Below, piece by piece: positions 1-5,136 of a DNA stretch of 5,149 bases. The stretch is from the NCBI GenBank assembly GCA_000715855.1, contig KL571205.1, positions 8,337 to 13,485 on the forward strand, given 5' to 3'. Source of the stretch: Actinoplanes liguriensis (GTDB taxonomy: Bacteria > Actinomycetota > Actinomycetes > Mycobacteriales > Micromonosporaceae). The number at the start of each line of letters is the position of its first letter. Within the stretch, counting starts at the first letter, position 1. The notes under the pieces are model-generated. The model was not told the origin of the DNA. It saw only the letters and a list, made by a program, of their open reading frames with translations, and ran no database searches. The position numbers were made by a program, and so were the translations under genes.

Positions 1-22
1 CAGAGATGTGTATAAGAGACAG
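1..22. other. Nextera/Tn5 mosaic-end adapter remnant (non-genomic)
   Basis: Bases 4-22 read AGATGTGTATAAGAGACAG, the exact 19-base Tn5 mosaic end used in Nextera libraries. This is library sequence left at a contig end, not part of the genome. It supplies the ATG of a long spurious plus-strand frame starting MCIRDR. It also adds a false tail (SVSYTHL) to the integrase frame on the minus strand. True genomic sequence begins near base 23. Confidence 0.96.
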
Positions 23-623
23 ACCATATCGCTGGCCGCCCGGCACCGTCGTCGAGTGCGAGGTCGTCGACGTTCAACCCGATGACCAGGCCAGGGCCGA
101 TGTCCGTGCCGATGAACATGCGCAGGATCGCGGCACGGCACAACGCCGCCAGGTATTCACGTGCCCGTGGACCCCGGGCGCCGGCCGCGATGTCGGCATC
201 GGCCTGGGCACGCATCAGGTCCACGTCCGTGGCCGACAATGTCCGACGCTGCCCGCCGTACCAGGCACGGCCGGGACGGGCGACCTGGTCGAGCGGGTTG
301 GACGCGATCCGCCCGAGGCCGGCCAGATGGCGGTACCAGCTCGCGAGTGTTGCCACCCGCCGGGCGACCGTGGCCGGCCCGAAGGCCCTGACCTGCGCAT
401 TGACGAAGGAGTCGATGTCGGCGGGTGTGGCACTCAACGGCCGCAGACCCTGTTCGGCACACCAAGACGTGAACGTGGCCAGGTCCGTCGCGTACGCGTC
501 GCGGGTGTTCTCGGGTCTGCCGGCCAGCCAGGTCCCGATGAGGTCACTGCCTACCTCGCTCGTGGCCGGCCCCGCATCGAGGGCCTCGATGCTCTCTCCG
601 GGCCGGGACGCCGGGCGGACCAT
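23..623 (-). CDS. Tyrosine-recombinase-like integrase, N-terminal part (3' end cut off by the contig end)
   Basis: Likely a site-specific integrase of the tyrosine recombinase (phage integrase) superfamily, which breaks and rejoins DNA through a tyrosine-DNA intermediate. About 200 genomic codons are present and the frame is open to the adapter. Residues about 27-115 look like the SAM-like core-binding domain, with WLAGRPENTRDAYATDLATF and then a helical stretch ending WYRHLAGLGRIASNP. The catalytic domain begins near residue 127 (RRTLSATDVDLM) and reaches LNVDDLALDDD. That last stretch aligns well with the family's box I (GTGLRxSELLxLxxDDL), but the aligned catalytic arginine is Gly176 (GTDIGPGLVIGL). 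The HxxR and tyrosine boxes lie outside the window. The ATG at 623 is the only start, because an in-frame TGA lies at 629-627. No Shine-Dalgarno site precedes it. The gene lies downstream of the DUF6644-like gene on the same strand, 261 bp away. Confidence 0.78.
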
Positions 624-643
624 GCATCAACGTTATCGATGCA
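623..643. repeat. Inverted repeat across the integrase start and -10 region
   Basis: TGCATC (623-628) and GATGCA (638-643) form perfect 6-bp arms around 9 bases that contain the candidate -10 box. The left arm overlaps the ATG. A DNA-binding protein sitting here would block integrase expression. This could be an operator or chance; the arms are short. Confidence 0.35.
630..635 (-). promoter_or_regulatory. Possible -10 box for a leaderless integrase transcript
   Basis: On the minus strand TAACGT (pattern TAnnnT) ends 6 bases before the integrase ATG. That is the spacing seen in actinobacterial leaderless genes, where transcription starts at the A of ATG. It fits the absence of a ribosome binding site. 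No good -35 box was seen. Confidence 0.35.
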
Positions 644-665
644 GGCGCCGGGGCCACTGGCATGT

Positions 666-679
666 CACCCTAACGGGTG
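666..679. repeat. Small hairpin in the intergenic region before the integrase
   Basis: CACCC and GGGTG arms flank the 4-base loop TAAC. The hairpin lies 43 bases upstream of the integrase start. It has no T-run, so it is not a classic terminator. It could be an operator half or structural noise. Confidence 0.25.
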
Positions 680-795
680 GGCCTCATTGGAGGATGCCGG
701 CCGGTGTCGCCGGGTGGGGCCGGCAGCTCACCATACTTCTGTCTCTGTCCCCTTCCGATCGGCGGTGGCCTCCGGACCCGTCGGCGGTAACTCGG

Positions 796-813
796 AACCG
801 GTCAGCGCCGGTT
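796..813 (-). terminator. Weak candidate terminator after the DUF6644-like gene
   Basis: AACCGG and CCGGTT arms flank a 6-base loop, 71 bases past the stop codon of the DUF6644-like gene. The stem is short and no T-run follows, so the call is tentative. Nothing better was seen in 624-884, which otherwise holds no recognisable gene. Confidence 0.28.
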
Positions 814-884
814 GCCTGCCAACGGGACGTCATATATGCAGAACGTCGACCCGGATCCCACGCTCGGTGCAACGTCGCTGTCGG

Positions 885-1367
885 TCAGGTGTAGGCCAGG
901 AGACTGCCCGCTACTGTGACTCCCATCCACGATGTCAAGGAGACGACTGCGGCGGTCCGGGCGGGAGGAGGCGTGCGTTCGCCCAGGTCCCAGTCAGCCA
1001 CACTGCGGTAGGTGCGCCTGTGGAAGATCAGGACGTTCAGGCCCGCGATCAGCAGGAGGCCGAGCTTCCACGGAGCGCTGCCCCGTTCCGCAACGACGCT
1101 CGCGCCGGGCAAGAACATGAGGACGCCGGTGACCGCCGCGATCACGAACCCGAGGCGCGAGAGCGGGAGCAGATAGCCGCCGAGGGTGGTCACCCGCAAC
1201 TTCTGCTGGCCGAGCCCCAGCAGTCGAAGATCGAAGGCCGCGGCCGGGCCGATGAGCAGGGCGATGCCGATGATGTGAAGGCTGCCAAGCAGCGGATACA
1301 GGTAGGCCGTGCCCCGGATCGTTTCGGCGAGCAGGCCGTCCTGGAGCCAGGAGAAAAGGTTGTCCAT
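885..1367 (-). CDS. DUF6644-like small integral membrane protein
   Basis: A protein of 160 residues with about four hydrophobic segments: roughly residues 20-45, 62-86, 101-117 and 139-158. It resembles the DUF6644 family from its length, helix count and LLGSLHIIGIALLIG motif followed by FDLRLLGLG. Function is unknown. His31 in the first helix and Asn111...His116 at the end of the third (LNVLIFH) are possible ligand positions inside the membrane. The start is the ATG at 1367, not an upstream in-frame extension, because it begins 11 bases after the DUF6152-like stop and the protein then starts like family members. The ribosome site is weak (GAGAG, about 9 bases away), so translation may be coupled to the upstream gene. 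Family recognition is by eye; the membrane nature is more certain than the family name. Confidence 0.72.
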   Translation of the reverse strand: MDNLFSWLQDGLLAETIRGTAYLYPLLGSLHIIGIALLIGPAAAFDLRLLGLGQQKLRVTTLGGYLLPLSRLGFVIAAVTGVLMFLPGASVVAERGSAPWKLGLLLIAGLNVLIFHRRTYRSVADWDLGERTPPPARTAAVVSLTSWMGVTVAGSLLAYT

Positions 1368-1378
1368 GACGAGCGCTC

Positions 1379-2074
1379 TCACGCTCGGCGCGAGCGTGCC
1401 CGCAGGTACAGCGTCGCGCCCACCACGCCGATCAGCAGGACAACGCCGACCGTGCCCCACACCAGCAGAGGCGACGTACCATCGGCGTTCTCCGCGGCAG
1501 CAGTCGCATCCTGGTTCCGGTCGGCTGTCGATGCGTCGCTCTCGGGGTACGGGACCGGCAGCGGCCTGGCCGGCAGTTCGCTGCCGAGTACCTGGTTGAC
1601 CGGCTTGCCGTCCTCGAACCAGAACACGACCGGACGGAACTCGTCGTCGTGACTCCTGCCGATGTAGCCGACCGCTTCGACCCGCTCGCCGTCGGCGAGC
1701 GGGCGGTCGAGGCCCCACATTCCGGTGTAGGCCGGCGGCGCGATGACAACCTCCAGCTCGTCGTGAGAGCCGTTGTACGACGGGGCGTCGTTAATAGGGC
1801 CACTGTCTTCCGGAGCCTGCAACTGCTCGGGTAGGACCAGTTCGGGCGTGTCCGCGGGGCGATCGCTTTCCAGAGTGAGATTGAAGTAGGAGTGCGGGTC
1901 GCCCCAGCGAACGTCCGAGACGGCGCCCGAGATGTAGTAGAGGCGATCGGTGTCGAAGTCGTCGAATCCGTGGTGGGCCTGCGCGGGATTGGCAGGGGCC
2001 CCGATGAGCGTCACAGCGACGGCGAGGAACGCCGCCGGTAGCCTGCCCAGGCGGGTGCTTGTTTCGAAGCGCAT
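1379..2074 (-). CDS. DUF6152-like exported protein with a C-terminal membrane anchor
   Basis: A protein of 231 residues. Residues 1-33 form a signal peptide (hydrophobic core LPAAFLAVAVTLIGA, cleavage after AQA), giving a predicted mature N-terminus His34-His35 (HHGFDDFD). The sequence then follows the DUF6152 pattern: AHHxFxxFD, a beta strand (YYISGAVSDVRW) and WGDPHSYFNL at 57-66. Residues 84-104 and 175-200 are acidic, low-complexity linkers. Residues 203-224 form a membrane helix followed by the basic tail RARSRRA, so the body should face outward on a C-terminal anchor. The anchor seems to be an addition to the short soluble family form. The start at 2074 has AGGA 9 bases upstream. An earlier in-frame ATG at 2113 lies in a hairpin loop and has no ribosome site. 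The family's function is unknown. The tight link to the DUF6644-like gene implies joint action. Confidence 0.75.
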   Translation of the reverse strand: MRFETSTRLGRLPAAFLAVAVTLIGAPANPAQAHHGFDDFDTDRLYYISGAVSDVRWGDPHSYFNLTLESDRPADTPELVLPEQLQAPEDSGPINDAPSYNGSHDELEVVIAPPAYTGMWGLDRPLADGERVEAVGYIGRSHDDEFRPVVFWFEDGKPVNQVLGSELPARPLPVPYPESDASTADRNQDATAAAENADGTSPLLVWGTVGVVLLIGVVGATLYLRARSRRA

Positions 2075-2083
2075 GTGAGTCGA

Positions 2084-2090
2084 TCCTCTC
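2084..2090 (-). promoter_or_regulatory. Ribosome binding site deciding the DUF6152-like start
   Basis: GAGAGGA on the minus strand lies 9 bases before the ATG at 2074. It supports that start over the in-frame ATG at 2113, which is inside a stem-loop and would put 13 charged residues ahead of the signal peptide. Confidence 0.65.
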
Positions 2091-2101
2091 GGCAAGTTTC
2101 G

Positions 2102-2124
2102 AGGGGTCCGCATGACGGACCCCT
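2102..2124 (-). terminator. Stem-loop between SDR and DUF6152-like genes (terminator or attenuator)
   Basis: A perfect 9-bp stem (AGGGGTCCG and CGGACCCCT) with a 5-base loop, 66 bases past the SDR stop and 12 bases before the DUF6152-like ribosome site. No T-run follows on the minus strand (CGAAACTTG), as is common in high-GC terminators. Its position in the leader of the next gene means it could reduce rather than stop read-through. Confidence 0.6.
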
Positions 2125-2132
2125 TCTCGCTG

Positions 2133-2146
2133 GGGACGGGAGTCCC
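2133..2146. repeat. Short hairpin next to the SDR terminator
   Basis: GGGAC and GTCCC arms flank a 4-base loop, between the SDR stop and the main terminator stem. It may help transcript folding or 3'-end stability. On its own it is too short to call a terminator. Confidence 0.3.
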
Positions 2147-2189
2147 TGGGGCTGACGGGGCGTTGTCTTCTGCAGGGGTTGGATCGCTC

Positions 2190-3194
2190 TCAGCTGAGCG
2201 GTACCCCCGTGCGTTCGGCGAAGGCGGAGAGCAGGGCGTCCTGCGCCGCTTCGTCGTACACGCCGGGGTGAACGCGATCCTCAGGTTGTCTCTGGAAGAG
2301 GAATTGCCCGGTGACTTGGCCTCCCGGGTAGGTGTCTTCGGCCAGAAGAACCTGGGTCATGTAGCTTTCGCGGAGGTCGTCAGGGGCGTGCGGGCCGTTG
2401 TGAAATCCCATGATCGTGGGTACCCAGCCGGGCGCGACCGCGTTGACCCGCAGCTCGGGGCGCCGCCGGGCCACCCCCGTGGCGAGCGTTGCCATGTGGA
2501 GTTTGCTGTCGTCGTAGGTGATGTTCGTTCCGCCGGAGCGCAGCTCGTCGACTTTGAGGTTGCCGCTCAGGTGCAGATCGGAGCTGAGGTACATCATCTG
2601 CTCGCTTGGAGCATCGACCAGAGCGGTCAACAGGTACGGCGACAGCGAGTTGGCGTTGAGAATCTGCTCGGTGGGCAGGCCGTACTCGCCGGCGTTGTGG
2701 ATGATGACGTCGAAGGCTCCCAGTGCGTTGATGTGCTCGGTCAGCGCCCGGGTCTCCTCCAGATTCAGCAGGTCACCGACGACGACGGCCTCGAGCTTGG
2801 GGAGATCGCGGCGGACGTCCGCCTCACGCTGCGCGTTGCGTGCGTGCGCGACGACGGTGTGTCCGCGCCGGAGGAAGTAGGCGGCGGCGAGCTGGCCGAC
2901 GCCGGCGGTGGAACCGGTGATGAGGATCCGCTTGGCATTGCCGCCGGTGAGTGGCCGGATGTTCTGCTCGATGTAGCGCATCTCGTCCGCGACCTGTTGT
3001 GTGTTGTAGACACCCACCCCGTACAACTCCCCTTGGGGCGCCCGGTGACTGCCGTCGGTCCGGGCGGGTCCCGAGGTCGTAAGTGCCGAATTCGGTGTGG
3101 CCTCCCGCACCCGAGGGGTGGTGCAGGCGGCCAGGAATCCCGCGCTGAGTGCGGTCGCGGAACGTAGGAGTGTGCGTCTGGTCATCTCGGTCAT
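2190..3194 (-). CDS. SDR-family NAD(P)-dependent oxidoreductase with a Tat-type lipoprotein signal
   Basis: Predicted short-chain dehydrogenase/reductase; substrate unknown. Residues 1-24 form a Tat-like lipoprotein signal: twin arginine at 6-7 (TRRTLLRS), a hydrophobic stretch, and lipobox LAAC with lipidated Cys24. A polar linker of about 60 residues follows. The Rossmann core starts near residue 88 with RILITGSTAGVG (TGxxxGxG at 93-100), then GDL at 140-142, HNAG at 166-169, serine in YLSSD (204-205), catalytic Tyr227-x3-Lys231 (YDDSK) and APGW at 254-257. All classical catalytic residues are present. The ATG at 3194 is chosen because GGAG lies 11 bases upstream. A GTG at 3203 is in frame but only 2 bases from that site. 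An ATG at 3185 would still keep the twin arginine. Most SDR enzymes are cytoplasmic, so an exported lipoprotein form is unusual. Tat export of an already folded, cofactor-loaded protein would be consistent. Confidence 0.88.
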   Translation of the reverse strand: MTEMTRRTLLRSATALSAGFLAACTTPRVREATPNSALTTSGPARTDGSHRAPQGELYGVGVYNTQQVADEMRYIEQNIRPLTGGNAKRILITGSTAGVGQLAAAYFLRRGHTVVAHARNAQREADVRRDLPKLEAVVVGDLLNLEETRALTEHINALGAFDVIIHNAGEYGLPTEQILNANSLSPYLLTALVDAPSEQMMYLSSDLHLSGNLKVDELRSGGTNITYDDSKLHMATLATGVARRRPELRVNAVAPGWVPTIMGFHNGPHAPDDLRESYMTQVLLAEDTYPGGQVTGQFLFQRQPEDRVHPGVYDEAAQDALLSAFAERTGVPLS

Positions 3195-3261
3195 GCGGGT
3201 CACTGCTCCGTTCGTTGCTCGCCGATCGTGTCGGGATCAGGTGACATAGCCGGTGTCGATC

Positions 3262-3275
3262 GGGAGCGCTTTCCC
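3262..3275. promoter_or_regulatory. LacI-family-like operator candidate upstream of the SDR gene
   Basis: GGGAGCGCTTTCCC is an imperfect palindrome centred on AGCGCT, the core typical of LacI/GalR-family operators. The actinobacterial cellobiose-type operator TGGGAGCGCTCCCA is a close relative. It lies 68 bases before the SDR start, between the upstream terminator and the gene. No matching regulator is in the window. Confidence 0.3.
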
Positions 3276-3363
3276 TGTGACATGACTGGATCGCTGCACA
3301 GCCATGGCACGCCGCTCCACTGTGCGGTGTGCGCTGATCCGGCAGTTACCGCTCGGTGAACAG

Positions 3364-3385
3364 GGCCCCGCTGCCGGGCGGGGCC
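3364..3385 (-). terminator. Terminator after the lipocalin-like gene
   Basis: A perfect 8-bp GC stem (GGCCCCGC and GCGGGGCC) with a 6-base loop, 46 bases past the lipocalin-like stop codon. The T-run is poor, as often in actinomycetes. It suggests that the SDR gene has its own promoter in 3204-3363. Confidence 0.68.
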
Positions 3386-3431
3386 TTCTCCGATCACGCG
3401 CGCTGGTCGGTGACGCGCCGCCCTGCTGCGG

Positions 3432-3911
3432 TCAGAACCGCTTGTAGGTGACGCGCCAGCCTTCTGCCGGGTCCGTCGGCGTGAGGACCAGCCGGTCACC
3501 GGAGACCTTGAAGACGCGCGTCAGGCGCTGTCCGATGAGGTTGCGCACCGCCGACGACTCGACGGTCACGACGAACGTGCCGGCGGCCTTGTTGACGGCG
3601 ACAGTCCCGTAGAAGGCTTCGTATCCGTTGATCGTGTACGGAGTGTCCGGAGCGTTCGCGTCGGGGTTCATGGCCTGCACCGACATAGTGCCGGACTTGG
3701 TGAAGATGATCTGGCCGGAGTACGGCACGGGTCGCAGGGCGCCCGGGGTTCCGGCCTCCAAGGAGGTCATGCGCCATCCGCCCACCAGGGGCGACGAGTC
3801 GCGATGGGCTTGGCTCGGCTGGGCGAACGAGAATGCGGCCGCCAGCAACGCAACGGCGAGTACGAGGGAAAGCACCGTCTTACGCCGGGCGGTTTCTTGT
3901 TTCGTTGTCAT
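3432..3911 (-). CDS. Secreted lipocalin-like domain protein
   Basis: A protein of 159 residues. Residues 1-35 form a signal peptide (basic TARRKT, hydrophobic VLSLVLAVALLAAAFSFA, cleavage after SQA). The mature part matches the lipocalin-like domain: it starts LVGGWRMTSLEA (42-53), then PYSGQIIFTKSGTMSVQAM (63-81), NGYEAFYGTVAVNKAAGTFV (95-114), the family-like hinge RNLIGQRLTRVFKVSGDRLVL (123-143), and a final strand GWRVTYKRF. Its length is usual for a single-domain family member. Such domains form a small beta-barrel that may bind a hydrophobic ligand; the ligand here is unknown. The start at 3911 has AAGGA 11 bases upstream. The product should be released outside the membrane, or stay attached if the signal is not cleaved. 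It is the first gene of the minus-strand cluster but is closed by its own terminator. Confidence 0.82.
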   Translation of the reverse strand: MTTKQETARRKTVLSLVLAVALLAAAFSFAQPSQAHRDSSPLVGGWRMTSLEAGTPGALRPVPYSGQIIFTKSGTMSVQAMNPDANAPDTPYTINGYEAFYGTVAVNKAAGTFVVTVESSAVRNLIGQRLTRVFKVSGDRLVLTPTDPAEGWRVTYKRF

Positions 3912-4149
3912 TGTTCGTCGGTTCCTTCTCGTCTTGCGGGGAATGTGGCGGACTGCCGTCGGGCATGCGCTTTCGGCCGGTGGCTCGGCGGGTCGCGCTG
4001 CGGTCGGGCCGAACGCTGGTTATCAGCAAACCGCGTCAATCGCCGGGCGGGGAGTTCCTGATGATGGATGTACTGGCAGGGCACCCCTGTCTGCGGAGTC
4101 GGCCAGAGATCCGGAGCCGCGGAGGTCGTTGTTGCCCTCATTCGCGACC
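3912..4149. other. Upstream region of the lipocalin-like gene, next to the IS insertion
   Basis: Non-coding as far as can be seen; no frame here resembles a known protein. It should contain the lipocalin-like promoter. A minus-strand TTGACG (4039-4034) could be a -35 box, but no convincing -10 box sits at the right distance. A small dyad GCTG...CAGC lies at 4015-4027. The insertion sequence may have cut off whatever lay further upstream. Confidence 0.4.
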
Positions 4150-4169
4150 CACTGAGGTGATCTCAACGA
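4150..4169 (+). repeat. Left terminal inverted repeat of the IS
   Basis: CACTGAGGTGATCTCAACGA matches the reverse complement of 5130-5149 at 17 of 20 positions. Its core, TGAGGTGATCTCA, is itself nearly palindromic. Confidence 0.85.
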
Positions 4170-4234
4170 GAGGAATGAGCGTGACCTGATCGACACGGGC
4201 ATACCGGGACAGGCCAGACAGTCCTGGATATAGG

Positions 4235-4294
4235 CGTGGAGCCATCGATAGACATGTTCTTGCGACAGATACAGGTCTTCGAGAGGGCTCCACG
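4235..4294 (+). promoter_or_regulatory. Long-range inverted repeat masking the transposase ribosome site and start
   Basis: CGTGGAGCC (4235-4243) and GGCTCCACG (4286-4294) are perfectly complementary. In an RNA spanning both arms, the right arm ties up the end of the Shine-Dalgarno GAGAGGG (4281-4287) and the G of the GTG start. Some insertion sequences, such as IS10 and IS50, use such a structure to block transposase translation from transcripts that enter from outside. A promoter in the 42-base loop would escape it; TAGACA (4249-4254) is a weak -35 candidate. Confidence 0.5.
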
Positions 4295-5136
4295 TGATCG
4301 GTTATCTTGCCATGCTCGACGTGCCCAGGGAACTCGTGCGTCACCTCGCCCGGCTCCTGACGGATCACCGCCGGCTACTGGGGACGCGCCGCCGGACACG
4401 GGCCCTGACCTGCTACCACCAGGCACTGATGATCCTGATCTGGTTCCGCAAGGCCGAGGACACCGCCCTACTCGGCGCCAGCTTCGGGGTCTCCCGGGCG
4501 ACCGCGTACCGCTACATCGCCGAAGGGATCACGGTTCTGGCCGCGCAACGACCCGACCTGCACGCCGCTCTGCGCCGCGCCGCCGATGACGGCTGGGCGT
4601 TCGTGATCCTCGACGGCAAGTTGTTCGACAGCGATCGCCTGGCTGCGACCACCACCAGCGTCAAAGGCAAAACGATCGACACCTGGTACTCGGGAAAGCA
4701 CCGCGACTTCGGCGCCAACATCCAAGCGATCATCAACCCGGATGGACTTCCGATCTGGACCGCCGAGGCGATGCCAGGCCATCTTCACGACCTGAGCTGC
4801 GCCCGGGAACTCGGCATCACGGCCTCACTCAACTGGGCAGCCGCCGAACTCGACCTGCCCGCTCTCGCCGACGCCGGTTACGAAGGCGCAGGTCACGGCA
4901 TCAAGACCCCGGCCCGGCAACCCGCCGACGGCAAACCCCTCGCCATCGCCAACCGAACGGTGAACCGGCTCTTACGCGGCCTGCGCTGGCAAGGCGAGCG
5001 GGGCTTCGCCATGCTGACCGGCCGCTGGAAAACACTCCGGCACAGCACCATCAGCCCGTCAAGAATCGGTGATGTCGTCGCCGCGGCACTCCACCTCACG
5101 CACTTCGAATACCGCTATCTATCCGAAAGTCGCTGA
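4294..5136 (+). CDS. IS5-family DDE transposase
   Basis: Transposase of 280 residues that moves the surrounding insertion sequence by cut-and-paste chemistry. An N-terminal helix-turn-helix lies at about 56-78 (EDTALLGASFGVSRATAYRY), followed by a DDE_Tnp_4-type catalytic domain. All three metal-binding acids are visible: Asp107 (FVILDGKL), Asp193 (LADAGYEGAG) and Glu235 (GERGFAML). Family landmarks YSGKHRDFGANIQ (132-144), PGHLHDL (161-167) and GRWKTLR (243-249) are in the usual order. The frame is uninterrupted, so the enzyme is probably active. The start is the GTG at 4294, with GAGAGGG 6 bases upstream. The stop codon lies inside the right terminal repeat, a compact arrangement. The only plus-strand gene here, it diverges from the lipocalin-like gene. 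Confidence 0.92.
   Translation: MIGYLAMLDVPRELVRHLARLLTDHRRLLGTRRRTRALTCYHQALMILIWFRKAEDTALLGASFGVSRATAYRYIAEGITVLAAQRPDLHAALRRAADDGWAFVILDGKLFDSDRLAATTTSVKGKTIDTWYSGKHRDFGANIQAIINPDGLPIWTAEAMPGHLHDLSCARELGITASLNWAAAELDLPALADAGYEGAGHGIKTPARQPADGKPLAIANRTVNRLLRGLRWQGERGFAMLTGRWKTLRHSTISPSRIGDVVAAALHLTHFEYRYLSESR

Noticed and set aside
1381..1397. Perfect 7-bp inverted repeat (ACGCTCG, 3-base gap, CGAGCGT)
   Set aside because: It lies in the coding end of the DUF6152-like gene, where the Arg/Ala-rich tail (RARSRRA) readily produces such symmetry. A translational coupling role is possible but unsupported.
6..1652. Long plus-strand open frame of 548 codons starting MCIRDR
   Set aside because: Its start codon comes from the adapter. 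It runs antisense to the integrase, DUF6644-like and DUF6152-like genes, and its sequence is low-complexity Arg/Gly/Pro-rich, as expected for a GC-rich shadow frame.
2112..3167. Plus-strand open frame of 351 codons opposite the SDR gene
   Set aside because: The opposite strand carries a full set of SDR motifs. This frame shows no recognisable domain and is a GC-driven shadow.
3200..3499. Minus-strand frame of 99 codons overlapping the lipocalin-like 3' end and reaching the SDR start
   Set aside because: It runs through the terminator at 3364-3385, is Arg/Ser/Pro-rich without a recognisable fold, and overlaps the better-supported lipocalin-like gene.
3804..4189. Plus-strand frames antisense to the lipocalin-like 5' end and running into the IS
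   Set aside because: They show no family resemblance and cross the IS boundary, so they cannot be one old gene.
4023..4303. Minus-strand open frame crossing the IS left end, with a plausible-looking stretch EDLYLSQEHVYRWLHAYIQD
   Set aside because: There is no sensible start codon, and it spans the element-to-flank junction. I know of no family match. Chance openness in GC-rich DNA is the simplest reading.
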